Positions 35,656 to 46,077 of a stretch of DNA of 64,000 bases are shown here, piece by piece. The notes beneath the pieces were generated by a model. That model was not told the origin of the DNA and ran no database searches. It worked only from the letters and a program-made list of their open reading frames with translations. Location: assembly GCF_900169715.1 (NCBI RefSeq), contig NZ_LT835160.1, positions 186,001-250,000 of the forward strand, read 5' to 3'. The stretch comes from Kocuria massiliensis (GTDB lineage Bacteria > Actinomycetota > Actinomycetes > Actinomycetales > Micrococcaceae). The translations under genes were made by a program, and so were the position numbers. Positions within the stretch are counted from its first letter, which is position 1; every line of letters starts with the position of its first letter.

Positions 35656-37098
35656 TTACGCCAGTGGTCCCCAAAAATCCGTGGACCGGCGTTGCGATTC
35701 ACCGTCGGAGTTGCGCCGTCTGCGGCCCCACCCCCAGTATTCCACTATCGCGCGGTGCGGCGGGTGAGGCGGCGACCCGAGGATCCGACGCAATCGCGCT
35801 ACGGTGCCCGCGGCGATCAGCCACATCCATGCGGCCACCGCCACGAGCAGAATGACGGGAAGCAAGAGTTTGACCTGCGAGGTCGGCTGAGGTTGAGGAG
35901 CGGCCACCGGGTCGATTTTCTCCCCCACCGCGTGCTCCGCTTCCGGTGGTTGACTCGGCTCATCCGTCGGCACGGCCCGCCGGTGAATCTTGGCCCAGGC
36001 TTCGACGGAACCAAGGGGGTTCTCGTGAACGCCCCCGACGTCCTCCTCGCGGGTCAACGCGGCGGCCGGATCCACCACACCAAACCCATACTCCGGGTCA
36101 CGTCCAGGAGCACCTTGATCTTTCGCCGTGGAAATGAGCCGCTGAATGATCTGAGAGGCGGATTCGTCCGGAAACTTCTGCCGCATCAGTGCGACGACGC
36201 CCGAAACCATCGGCGCCGACCCGGAGGTTCCCGACCACAGCCCGTACTGGTTATTCGGCATAGCGCCGATGAGATCCTCGCTGGGTGCCGCGACGGCGAT
36301 GGAGATCCCCTGCGAGGACGAATCCCACGAGGCACGGCCCGACCTGTCGATCCCACCGACCGAGACGACGCCCGGGATGGTCGACGGAGCGCCCACTTGG
36401 GTCACCCCGGATCCACGGTTTCCCGCCGAGGCCACCACCACGACGTCGTGGTCTTGCGCGTATTGAAAGGCCGAGTCCCAGGATTCCGGCCAGGTGGTTT
36501 TTGAGGACCCGATCGACAGGTTGATGACTTGGGCCCCGGAGTCCACCGCCTGTTTGACGGCCCGCGGAATCTGATCGTCGACACTCACCCCACCGGGATT
36601 CTCGGTGCCCAACCACGTGGAAATCGGGATGATCGACGCTTCCGGTGCCACACCGATGACGCCAGCACCCTGCCCCGGTTCGCCCTTCGGCGCCTGGTCA
36701 GCGTCACGGCCCGCATGCCCATGCCCAGCGATCATCGACGCCACCAGCGTCCCGTGTTCAGGCTCAGCTCCGATGGCTTTCCATCCATCAGCGCTGCCGC
36801 CTCCGGACACGTCGTGTCCCTTTTCGACGGAGCCTTGTAAGTCCGGATGATGAGCGTCCACGCCCGTATCGATCACGGCAACTTTGACGCCTTTTCCGGT
36901 GGACTTCTTCCACGCGTCCCGGATACCCAGTTCGTCGAGCCAGTACTCGTGATTGCGCACGTCGTCGCCGTGGGAGGGACCCGCCGTGGCCGAAGGTGCC
37001 GGGCTGGGTTCCGCTGTCGCTACGGGCACCAAGCCCACGGCAAGGATCCCGGAGACGATCAGCGCACCGGTGGCCCGGATCGTGCGCTTCATCGTCAT
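35656..37098 (-). CDS. Mycosin-like membrane-anchored subtilisin (S8)
   Basis: Secreted serine protease tethered by one C-terminal helix. A signal peptide (residues 1-29, cut after VATA) precedes the peptidase domain with the catalytic triad Asp77 (VIDTGVD), His115 (EHGTLVAS) and Ser near 291 (GTSGSAPMVSG), then a Pro-rich linker and a helix at about 415-440. The layout is that of mycosins, which partner type VII secretion systems, but no ESX gene is present here. The gene starts 6 nt after the ppx stop, so it ends the eno-ppx run. The substrate is unknown. Confidence 0.88.
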   Translation of the reverse strand: MTMKRTIRATGALIVSGILAVGLVPVATAEPSPAPSATAGPSHGDDVRNHEYWLDELGIRDAWKKSTGKGVKVAVIDTGVDAHHPDLQGSVEKGHDVSGGGSADGWKAIGAEPEHGTLVASMIAGHGHAGRDADQAPKGEPGQGAGVIGVAPEASIIPISTWLGTENPGGVSVDDQIPRAVKQAVDSGAQVINLSIGSSKTTWPESWDSAFQYAQDHDVVVVASAGNRGSGVTQVGAPSTIPGVVSVGGIDRSGRASWDSSSQGISIAVAAPSEDLIGAMPNNQYGLWSGTSGSAPMVSGVVALMRQKFPDESASQIIQRLISTAKDQGAPGRDPEYGFGVVDPAAALTREEDVGGVHENPLGSVEAWAKIHRRAVPTDEPSQPPEAEHAVGEKIDPVAAPQPQPTSQVKLLLPVILLVAVAAWMWLIAAGTVARLRRILGSPPHPPHRAIVEYWGWGRRRRNSDGESQRRSTDFWGPLA

Positions 37099-37104
37099 GA
37101 CGCG

Positions 37105-38073
37105 CTACTTTCTGGACGCGGCAACGGAGAGGGCGATGCCGTCCAAAATATCGTGTTCGCTGGTGATTGCCGTCGTGATGCGTCCGTCGGTCAGCTCGCT
37201 CACACGCTCGGCGATCCGAGACCAAATTTGGGCGCCGGCGCCAATGACGTCGGCGCGACCTTCATGCATAAAGCCCAGGGCTCGTCGCTGAGAGGTGGTC
37301 ATCGTGGTCAGCTCGCGCGCCGCAGCAACCACCTCAGTAATCGGCATCTCGTGGCCATGAATGCGGTCGGCGTCGTAGGACTCTAGACCGAGTGCTTGGG
37401 CGGTGACGGTCGTGACCGAGCCGGCAACCCCGATGAGACGCGTGGCGGTGCCCACCGGAACGGAGTCGAGGACCGTGGTGATCGCGGCATCGACGTCGTG
37501 CACGAGGCGGCGAATTTGCCCTTCGGCCGGAGGGTTTGAGCTCAGGTGGCGCTCCGTCAGCCGCACACTTCCGATATTGACCGACCGGGAGGCGACGACG
37601 CCGTTCTCGTCACCCAACACGAACTCGGTCGATCCGCCTCCGACGTCGACGACGAGCGATCGCCCCGACCCTGCGGCGTCGATGGTTGCCGCCGCGCCCA
37701 AGAAAGACAACTCGGCTTCCTCCGTGCCGGAAATAACTTCGGGAACGACTCCGCCCAAACGATCGGATATTCCCTGGATGAAGGCCTGCCGGTTTCCAGC
37801 GTCGCGCGTGGCGCTCGTAGCGACCATTCGAACGTGCTTGACCTTGTGCTTCTTCAGCAACGACGCGTAGTCATCGGCCGCCTCAAAGGTGCGGTCCAGG
37901 GCTGCTTGGGAGAGCCACCCCGTAGCGTCGACTCCTTCGCCCAGCCGCACAATGCGCATCTGCCGTACGACGTCCTGAATCTTCGGATGCGTGCCCTCGG
38001 CCGGATGCTTCTCGATCTCGGCGATCAACAACCTGATCGAATTGGTCCCACAGTCAATGGCGCCTACGCGCAT
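37105..38073 (-). CDS. ppx: Ppx/GppA exopolyphosphatase family protein
   Basis: Hydrolase of the sugar kinase/Hsp70 fold acting on polyphosphate or pppGpp. Family motifs are AIDCGTNSIRLLI at the N-terminus, SGTEEAELSFLGA near residue 117 and DVGGGSTEFVLG near 145. It has 322 residues, the short form lacking the C-terminal HD-like domain. It sits in the conserved run eno, ftsB-like, DUF501, ppx, 15 nt after DUF501. Which of the two activities dominates is not visible from sequence. Confidence 0.9.
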   Translation of the reverse strand: MRVGAIDCGTNSIRLLIAEIEKHPAEGTHPKIQDVVRQMRIVRLGEGVDATGWLSQAALDRTFEAADDYASLLKKHKVKHVRMVATSATRDAGNRQAFIQGISDRLGGVVPEVISGTEEAELSFLGAAATIDAAGSGRSLVVDVGGGSTEFVLGDENGVVASRSVNIGSVRLTERHLSSNPPAEGQIRRLVHDVDAAITTVLDSVPVGTATRLIGVAGSVTTVTAQALGLESYDADRIHGHEMPITEVVAAARELTTMTTSQRRALGFMHEGRADVIGAGAQIWSRIAERVSELTDGRITTAITSEHDILDGIALSVAASRK

Positions 38074-38088
38074 GAGTTCTTCGTCCCC

Positions 38089-38691
38089 CTAGGACTCTTC
38101 AACGGTCGTCGTATCCTCGCGCCACGACGGGTCGCACGCGCACTGATCGGGCGTCCACCACTGCTCAATCGCGCGCAGAGTTTGATCCCCCATGGGATTA
38201 ATACCAGTTCCCACGGAGAGCGTGTGACCCAAGACGGCGTGGAGGCACTTAACCCGTTCGGGCATGCCTCCGGCCGAGATTCCATCGATTTCCGGAACCG
38301 GGTCCGTACCTGAAGCAACACGAATGCGCTCCCTTTCGGCCAGGTAATTCCGGTGAGCAGCCCCATAAGCTGCGGCGAGTTCTGGATTCTCGGCGATGCT
38401 GTCGGTCATCTCGTACATCAGTCCGGCAGCCTCAAGCCTCGAGGCCGCTTGAGTAATCACGGGGTGCGCCAGGTAGAAGACCGTCGGGAACGGGCTGCCG
38501 TTCGCCAGCCGAGGCGCGGTCGCCGCCACGAGAGGGTTGCCGCACACGCAGCGTGCCGGGATTTCGACGACGTCGCGGACGGGACGTCCCAGCTGACGCG
38601 ACAGGACCTGAAGGTCTCGCGGTGTAGGAGCGAGCGTCGTCGCCGTCACGCCAAAGCCATGAGGCTCGTGGTCCTGAAAATTCTGGGGCAC
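38089..38691 (-). CDS. DUF501 family protein
   Basis: Conserved actinobacterial protein of unknown function, 200 residues. The core motif CVCGNPLVAATAPRLANGSPFPTVFYLAHP (Cys pair near residues 48 and 50), the AAYGAAHRNYLAER stretch and the RVKCLHAVLGHTLSVGTGINPMGD block are present, matching DUF501. The Cys residues may bind metal, and the C-terminal CACDPSW adds two. It lies between the ftsB-like and ppx genes, with 37 nt and 15 nt gaps, and is probably co-expressed with both. The role is unknown. Confidence 0.85.
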   Translation of the reverse strand: MPQNFQDHEPHGFGVTATTLAPTPRDLQVLSRQLGRPVRDVVEIPARCVCGNPLVAATAPRLANGSPFPTVFYLAHPVITQAASRLEAAGLMYEMTDSIAENPELAAAYGAAHRNYLAERERIRVASGTDPVPEIDGISAGGMPERVKCLHAVLGHTLSVGTGINPMGDQTLRAIEQWWTPDQCACDPSWREDTTTVEES

Positions 38692-38728
38692 GGGTTTCCT
38701 TCTCGGGAGATGCGAGCAGATGGTGATG

Positions 38729-39376
38729 CTAGTGTGAGGCTTCGGTCAAGGAAGACCACAGGTTGACGCCCCACGAGGGAGGCATCTCCGAGGACGCCTC
38801 GGCCGAATCATCCTTCGGCTGCTGGCTGCTTTGATCCTTCCCGGAGACCACATAGGGCGTCTCCCCCGGGTTCACGTAGAACAGCCGTTCGCGAGCCTGC
38901 TGCCGAACGTAGTCGTCGTCGTTCCACTGGCTCTCTTGCTTCTTGAGGTCCGATTGCTCCGACTTGAGCTGGTCGATATTTTGCTCGAGGCTGGCGATTT
39001 CGGCCTGCTGCGAGAAATATCGGTGGACGGTCGGCGCCAGCGGAATGACGAGCGCGAGAACCACGAGCAGCAGAAGTACAGTGCGCCCGGAGAAGCTCCT
39101 GGCGGCAACGGGTTCACGGGGTTCATCGACGTCACCCCAATTTTCCTCACCGAGGCCCTTTTCTAGGGGGCGACCCTCGTCGTCGACATCGGCACGTTCG
39201 ACGACGCGGCGGGGCTGCCGAGTCCCGAAACCCATGAAGTCATCCGCAGGAGAGCGGAGTTCTTCAGACCTCGAGTCTACGGATTCGTCAGCACGGCGAC
39301 GACGCTTGCGGGGCCGCCGTTTCTTAGCCTGACCCACTCCGAGGTACGTCGACGCGGCGGAGAAGGGATTCTTCAT
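38729..39376 (-). CDS. FtsB/DivIC-like septum formation protein
   Basis: Bitopic divisome protein thought to join the FtsQ-FtsL scaffold. A basic, disordered N-terminus (about residues 1-95), one membrane helix (TVLLLLVVLALVIPLAP) and an extracytoplasmic leucine-zipper coiled coil (SQQAEIASLEQNIDQLKSEQSDLKKQE, then WNDDDYVRQQARERLFYVNPGET) match the DivIC/FtsB family. ATG 39376 is chosen for GAGAGG 9 nt upstream; an in-frame start at 39421 would overlap the eno terminator. It is 115 nt downstream of eno in the conserved run. Confidence 0.88.
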   Translation of the reverse strand: MKNPFSAASTYLGVGQAKKRRPRKRRRRADESVDSRSEELRSPADDFMGFGTRQPRRVVERADVDDEGRPLEKGLGEENWGDVDEPREPVAARSFSGRTVLLLLVVLALVIPLAPTVHRYFSQQAEIASLEQNIDQLKSEQSDLKKQESQWNDDDYVRQQARERLFYVNPGETPYVVSGKDQSSQQPKDDSAEASSEMPPSWGVNLWSSLTEASH

Positions 39377-39431
39377 GGCGTATGACCTCTCGGGTGGGGA
39401 AGCTGAAGGACGTGAGTTCACTCTACCGAAA

Positions 39432-39466
39432 GACGCCCCGCCCCGGAGAACCCGGGACGGGGCGTC
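39432..39466 (-). terminator. Hairpin after eno
   Basis: 15-bp stem with one C-A mismatch (GACGCCCCG...CGGGGCGTC), followed on the minus strand by TTTC. It lies between eno and the ftsB-like gene, so it may only partly stop transcription. Confidence 0.65.
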
Positions 39467-39490
39467 GCGTCGTCTACCAGTGACGAGAAA

Positions 39491-40915
<1,425 letters not shown>

Positions 40916-40927
40916 TCACACATAAAC

Positions 40928-41770
40928 TCAGGTGATCCCACGTGAAGAATCGGTAAATTCGCGGACGGCGCGGCGCAGAGCCTTTTCCGGATCTACACCA
41001 CGACGTCGTGCCGCGGCCACCAGGCCCAATAATTCGTGGCCAAGGAGTTCTTCCTCGGCCTCGCTCGAGCCAGGCGCTACGGATTCTGGGGAAACCTGCG
41101 AGCCTGCGGTGGTTTCCGAGGCCGACGACGATCCGTCGGCACGTTCTGATCCACTCCAGTGCCCACGTTCGTCCGGGAGAGGGAGGCTCGCCTTGGCCGC
41201 CTTGTTAAGTGTCTTTTCGGCGAGAGCCAGAGCCGGCAACGCCGGCGGGATGCCATCAAAGGGATCGCGGCGCTCGGGCTTTTCCGCCCGCTTGATCTCG
41301 TCCCAGCGACGGGTGAGATCCTCTAATTCAGCGTTGCCGAGAGGAGCGGTATCCCCCGATTCACCCGAGCCTTCCCGTCGACCGGGCAACTCGGCTGCTC
41401 CCGGCTCACCCTCAGGAGAGGCTTGGCCGGTGAAGACGTGAGGGTGGCGCCGAAGGAGTTTTTCGTTGAGTCCACGCACCACGTCGGCGATCCCGAACCC
41501 ACCGCGCTCGGCCTCTTGAGCCACACGCGCGTGGAACACGACCTGAAGCAATACGTCACCGAGTTCTTCTCGCAGCAACGAGAAGTCCACGCCATCGGTG
41601 GACTCGATGGCTTCCACGACCTCATAAGACTCTTCGATGAGGTAGCGAACCAGAGATTCGTGCGTCTGTTCCCTGTCCCAGGGACACCCTCCGGGCGCAC
41701 GGAGGCGATCCATGATGTCTATCAGGCGGGAAAACTCCTCCGCCGCCACTGCGGTTGCTGGCTGATTCAC
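40928..41770 (-). CDS. mazG: MazG-type nucleoside triphosphate pyrophosphohydrolase
   Basis: House-cleaning enzyme hydrolysing NTPs and possibly (p)ppGpp-linked stress signals. The MazG domain is clear: PGGCPWDREQTHESLVRYLIEESYEVVEAI, then LLREELGDVLLQVVFHA, with the acidic metal ligands. A low-complexity Gly/Ser/Glu stretch (about residues 120-145) and another near 200-235 separate the two domain halves, a form common in actinomycetes. The GTG start shares 1 nt with the add stop, so the two are tightly coupled. At 280 residues it is standard for a single or partly degenerate second domain. Confidence 0.9.
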   Translation of the reverse strand: MNQPATAVAAEEFSRLIDIMDRLRAPGGCPWDREQTHESLVRYLIEESYEVVEAIESTDGVDFSLLREELGDVLLQVVFHARVAQEAERGGFGIADVVRGLNEKLLRRHPHVFTGQASPEGEPGAAELPGRREGSGESGDTAPLGNAELEDLTRRWDEIKRAEKPERRDPFDGIPPALPALALAEKTLNKAAKASLPLPDERGHWSGSERADGSSSASETTAGSQVSPESVAPGSSEAEEELLGHELLGLVAAARRRGVDPEKALRRAVREFTDSSRGIT

Positions 41771-43014
41771 TAGCCCACCACCGGCGCGTCCGAGTATCCT
41801 GCCATCACACGTTCGACGATCTCATCTTGTTCCTCGAGCGGAAGGAACGTTGCGTTGGCCGCATTGAGAGTGATTTCGAGGAAGTCTTCGCGCTCGTACC
41901 CGAATTCTTCGGCGAGCTTGAGGAATTCGTGGGTCATTGAGGTTCGTGACATCAACCGGTTATCCGGGTTCACGGTGACCGCAAATTCCAGGCTTCGGAG
42001 CAGTTCAATCGGATGTTCTCGGTAGGTTCTCGCCCAGTGGTCGGCCGTTGGCTCGGTCGGCTGAGGTTTCCCCACCTCTCCGACCCGCGGCGCGGCGTCC
42101 GTCTGCAGATTCGAACAGGGGCACATTTCCAACGCGATGTGTCGGTCGCGAACCCAGGCGGCGACCTCACCCATCCGGTACAAGGACGAAGCAGGCACCA
42201 GAGAAATGTCGTGACTTGTCGGAAGGCGGGAGACGTTATCCGCAAGTTCACCGTCCCGCTGACGCCGAACGACGTCTTCCAGAATGCGTACGCCATGGCC
42301 AATCCGGAGGGCCCGTCCCTCGACCACGGCCTGGCGGATCGATTCGACGCCGTCGGCCTCTCCCGCGTGCAGGGTGACCGGCAGGAAATGCTGTGCGCAG
42401 TACTCGAGGGCTTCCCGATGCTTGCTCGGCGGAAAGCCCAGCTCCGGTCCAGCGAGGTCGAATCCTACGACCCCGCGACGACGATTCCGCACGGCCGCCT
42501 GAGCAATCTCGAGGGAGCGGTCGGTATGCCGCATCGCGCACAATATCTGCCGCACGGTGATCGTCGCACCGCGTTCGGCCGCTGCCTCCTCACCCAGGGC
42601 AAGCCCTCGGGCCACCGCAGCGATGGCGGAATCGATGTCCAGGCCGTCGCCGAGATGCTGCTCAGGAGCCCAACGAACCTCGCCATAAACGATTCCGTCT
42701 GCGGCGGCGTCGAGCACATATTCCCGAGCCACCCGAGTGAGTGCTGAGGCGCTCTGGAGTACGGCCACGGTGTGTTCGAAGGTGGCCAGATACCGCTCGA
42801 GAGATCGGGAATTCGCCGACTCCACAAACCACCGCTCGAGGGCCGCGGGGTCGGTGGCGGGCAACTCGTGCCCCGCCTCCGCCGCGAGCTCAACAATGGT
42901 TTGAGGGCGCAATGCGCCGTCGAGATGGTCGTGCAGGCAAACCTTTGGCAAGGCCGCAATCCAGCCGACGTCGTAGGAGATATCGAACAGCGGCGTGACC
43001 ACCTGCGCACTCAT
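41770..43014 (-). CDS. add: Adenosine deaminase
   Basis: Zinc hydrolase turning adenosine into inosine (and deoxyadenosine into deoxyinosine). Zinc ligands lie in LHDHLDGALRP (His28, His30), and the catalytic sites HAGE near residue 218 and SHDISLVP near 265, with the EMCPCSN and VNPDNRLMS blocks, are intact. At 414 residues it is longer than the 330-350 residue norm, with an insertion near 310-330 rich in Pro. It follows the unknown 545-residue gene by 39 nt and overlaps mazG, so it belongs to the nucleoside salvage block. Confidence 0.92.
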   Translation of the reverse strand: MSAQVVTPLFDISYDVGWIAALPKVCLHDHLDGALRPQTIVELAAEAGHELPATDPAALERWFVESANSRSLERYLATFEHTVAVLQSASALTRVAREYVLDAAADGIVYGEVRWAPEQHLGDGLDIDSAIAAVARGLALGEEAAAERGATITVRQILCAMRHTDRSLEIAQAAVRNRRRGVVGFDLAGPELGFPPSKHREALEYCAQHFLPVTLHAGEADGVESIRQAVVEGRALRIGHGVRILEDVVRRQRDGELADNVSRLPTSHDISLVPASSLYRMGEVAAWVRDRHIALEMCPCSNLQTDAAPRVGEVGKPQPTEPTADHWARTYREHPIELLRSLEFAVTVNPDNRLMSRTSMTHEFLKLAEEFGYEREDFLEITLNAANATFLPLEEQDEIVERVMAGYSDAPVVG

Positions 43015-43053
43015 CGCGAAGCGTTCCTTCGACTCATTGCTGGCATGACCTGA

Positions 43054-44691
43054 CTAGAGGCTCCACTGGGTCAGAGCGTCCGTCATGTGTTCGGGAATGT
43101 TGGCGCCCGTACGCGGGAACATCCGAAGCTCCTCGATGTACTGCTGGGCCGGCAACCGGTCCTTGTACTTGACGAAGCTTTCCTCGTCCTCGTAGGAGAA
43201 GGACACCTGCGGAGGCACACCAGGGGTGAAACGGAACATCATCGCGATGGGTGAGCCGAAGCCTTCCTGATACGAATCGGACTTGAGCTCCAAGATGTGG
43301 AGGGCTTCCTCCGGGACGATGTCGAAGGTCTTCCGCTGATCCCAGAAACCGTTCCGGCGCACGTGGGTCAGGGCATCGTAATAGGAGCCCAGAGCACGGA
43401 CGCGGATCAGAACCGTCGAGACGTCGCGAGACGAACCCTCCGGCCCGAAGAGCTTCTTCTGGGCCTCACGCATGCGCTGCAGAACATCCGCTTCGGTCAA
43501 CACCAGGTTGCCGGGTGCAAGCTGAGTGGTCGAGGGCTTCTGCGGCGCAGGCTGAGCCGAGCTCGAGTACGACGGCGAAACGTCGGTCTGGTCCGCCGTC
43601 GAAGGAACGGAGTCCGGTAGGTCTGCGGCAACCGACGACGCGGAGGCCGTCTCGGGGCGATCTGACTCGCCATCCCACTGACCGTCGTCGACGACCGAGG
43701 GAACCTCCTGCGAACCCTTCGAGGATGTGGCGTCGGTTTCTTTCGTGCCCTTCGCGGCTGCTCCGGCGGCTACACCCGCAGCGGCACCCGTTGCCCCGCC
43801 GACGACGGCGCCGGTAGCGGCAGCTTTGGAGCCGCCCTTTGAGGAATCGTTTGCGGCGTCCGGGGTGCCCTGAACGGCAGGCTTCTCCGTTACTGGGGCC
43901 TTGGCATCGGTGCCCGAGGCAGCGGCGCCCTTCGCCGGGGCAGTTTGAGCCTCCCCCTTCGGCGCGGAAGCTGGGGCATCCGTCACGGAGCCGCGCGATT
44001 CCGATCCGGAAACCACCGTCGCGGTGGCCGGGCTGGACGTGATTTTGCCCTCGTCGGCAGACGGCGCGGTGGGCGCACCCAGAACCTCGTTCTGCTCCTG
44101 GCCCTGAGTCGCGGACGCCGAGGTGCTCTGAGCATTCTCCGATGCCTGGGGCTTAGCGGCGACGGGACGGTCTACGTCGGTCGGCTTAGCCGTGGCCGCG
44201 TCTTTGCCACCCTGGGCGAAGGTGCTCCGCACCACCTGGGTATAGCCCTCGCGGACCTGCTCGTCGCTGTTCGGGTAGGTGTATTCGATCTCCACCGAGC
44301 GCTTCCCGTCGCGCACCGAGGAAATCATGATCTCGGCGCGGCGCCACGGACCATTCTCGCTGGCCTGGCCCGCGGTGTAGAGCTTGGCGACCGGGTCGAA
44401 CCAGGTCGACTCGGTGTCCACGGTGACCTTTCGCTCGGGCTTCTCGCTCGGCTCCATCACGGCGGTCATTTCGTTGCCGTGCTGGTTGAGCTGCAACGTG
44501 GCCACCCGATGCGACTCCATGAGCTTGACGAGCTCGGGCAGACCGTTGGTCGTCGGCAGCTCAGGGCGGTCCGGAAGAGCTCGGACCTTCGAGGACGATG
44601 AGGCATCGTCCTGCTGCGCTGCGTCGATCGACTCGTTGGCCGAACCCTGCGCGTCGTCGTCTGAGTTCTTGCGGAAAAGCTTGAAAGCCAC
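43054..44691 (-). CDS. Uncharacterised two-domain protein in the salvage block
   Basis: I do not recognise this 545-residue protein. An N-terminal domain (about residues 45-160, ending VEIEYTYPNSDEQ) and a C-terminal domain (about 400-545, with VSFSYEDEESFVKY and RMFPRTGANIPEHM) look like related alpha-beta units, joined by a linker of about 230 residues rich in Ala, Ser, Thr, Pro and Gly. The linker holds a Gly/Ala stretch GAVVGGATGAAAGVAAGAAAK that resembles a glycine zipper. No signal peptide or catalytic motif is obvious. It lies between deoA and add on the same strand. A weak YezG-like fold is conceivable but not supported by a motif. Confidence 0.7.
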   Translation of the reverse strand: MAFKLFRKNSDDDAQGSANESIDAAQQDDASSSSKVRALPDRPELPTTNGLPELVKLMESHRVATLQLNQHGNEMTAVMEPSEKPERKVTVDTESTWFDPVAKLYTAGQASENGPWRRAEIMISSVRDGKRSVEIEYTYPNSDEQVREGYTQVVRSTFAQGGKDAATAKPTDVDRPVAAKPQASENAQSTSASATQGQEQNEVLGAPTAPSADEGKITSSPATATVVSGSESRGSVTDAPASAPKGEAQTAPAKGAAASGTDAKAPVTEKPAVQGTPDAANDSSKGGSKAAATGAVVGGATGAAAGVAAGAAAKGTKETDATSSKGSQEVPSVVDDGQWDGESDRPETASASSVAADLPDSVPSTADQTDVSPSYSSSAQPAPQKPSTTQLAPGNLVLTEADVLQRMREAQKKLFGPEGSSRDVSTVLIRVRALGSYYDALTHVRRNGFWDQRKTFDIVPEEALHILELKSDSYQEGFGSPIAMMFRFTPGVPPQVSFSYEDEESFVKYKDRLPAQQYIEELRMFPRTGANIPEHMTDALTQWSL

Positions 44692-44769
44692 GACTCACCT
44701 GTGTTTCTGCGCCTACGTCAGACGCGCTCGAGAAGTGCCCCATTCGGCGCGGGGCAAGGACTTTTGGAC

Positions 44770-46077
44770 CTATTCTGCCGACAGTCTACCGAGGATCAGC
44801 GCTCTTTCGGCACCAGCTGAATTGTCCGTGGCGATCTCATAGGAATCAGCCAGGGATTCCAGGGCTCGGTCGAAGCGTTCCGGGGTGTCGGTCAAGAGGG
44901 TCATGAGAGATTGCCCCTGGCGCACGGTGTCGCCCGGCTTGGCGTGCAAACGCACCCCGGCACCGGCCTGTACCGGATCTTCTTTGCGAGAGCGCCCCGC
45001 ACCAAGTCGCCACGAAGCGACCCCCACGGCGAGCGCGTCAAGCCGACGTAATGTTCCGCTTTCCGGCGCGGTCACGACGTGGGATTCGCGCGCCACGGGC
45101 AATGCGGCGTCGGGGTCTCCCCCTTGGGACCGAATCATGTCACGGTAAACATCCATGGCCCGACCGTCCGCGAGTGCATCGGCAGGATCCTCGTCCACTC
45201 CCGACGCGCTCAACATCTCCCGGGCCAAGGCAACGGTGAGCTCGACGACGTCGTCCGGACCGCCACCTGCCAGGACGTCCACGGATTCTTCGACCTCGAT
45301 CGCGTTACCGACGGTCAGTCCGAGCGGCGTGGACATGTCGGTCAGCAAAGCTGTGGTTTTGACGCCCGCCTCATGTCCGAGGTCGACCATGGTTTGGGCG
45401 AGTTCCCGGGCCGTGGCCTCGTCCTTCATGAACGCCCCGGAACCCACCTTGACGTCGAGGACGAGCGAATCCGTCCCCTCAGCGATCTTCTTGGACATGA
45501 TCGACGACGCGATCAACGGAATGGCCTCGACGGTCCCCGTAACATCGCGGAGCGCGTAGAGCTTCTTGTCTGCGGGAGCGAGTCCCGCACCGGCCGCGCA
45601 AATCACCGCGCCCACGCTGCCGAGCAGGGAAATCATGCGTTCGTTGCTCATCGACGCCTGCCACCCTGGAATGGATTCCAGTTTGTCGAGCGTTCCACCG
45701 GTGTGCCCTAAGCCACGGCCCGACAATTGCGGGACGGCTACCCCATAGGCGGCAACGAGCGGTGCCAACGGGAGCGTGATCTTGTCCCCTACTCCTCCCG
45801 TGGAGTGTTTGTCGGCGGTGGCAATCTTTTGGCCCGGCCCAATGATGGACGAGAAGTCCAACCTCTCGCCGCTGGCGATCATGGCCTGGGTCCAGCGGGC
45901 GATTTCTTCGCGGTTCATGCCGTTGAGGTAAATCGCCATGGCCAAGGACGACATCTGTTCATCCGCGACGGCTCCGCGCGTGTACGCGTCTACGACCCAG
46001 TCGATCTGCTCGCCGGTGAGGCCGAGACGATCTCTCTTGGCTCGAATGACGTCCACGACGTCGAATCGTTCACTCAT
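44770..46077 (-). CDS. deoA: Thymidine phosphorylase
   Basis: Pyrimidine salvage enzyme splitting thymidine or deoxyuridine to base and deoxyribose 1-phosphate. The phosphate site TADKHSTGGVGDKITLPLAP (about residues 89-108) and the active-site block of the alpha-beta domain are intact; the full length is 435 residues. The start ATG overlaps the cdd stop by 8 nt, so translation is coupled. Cdd makes deoxyuridine that DeoA can cleave, giving a two-step route within the same transcript. Confidence 0.94.
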   Translation of the reverse strand: MSERFDVVDVIRAKRDRLGLTGEQIDWVVDAYTRGAVADEQMSSLAMAIYLNGMNREEIARWTQAMIASGERLDFSSIIGPGQKIATADKHSTGGVGDKITLPLAPLVAAYGVAVPQLSGRGLGHTGGTLDKLESIPGWQASMSNERMISLLGSVGAVICAAGAGLAPADKKLYALRDVTGTVEAIPLIASSIMSKKIAEGTDSLVLDVKVGSGAFMKDEATARELAQTMVDLGHEAGVKTTALLTDMSTPLGLTVGNAIEVEESVDVLAGGGPDDVVELTVALAREMLSASGVDEDPADALADGRAMDVYRDMIRSQGGDPDAALPVARESHVVTAPESGTLRRLDALAVGVASWRLGAGRSRKEDPVQAGAGVRLHAKPGDTVRQGQSLMTLLTDTPERFDRALESLADSYEIATDNSAGAERALILGRLSAE

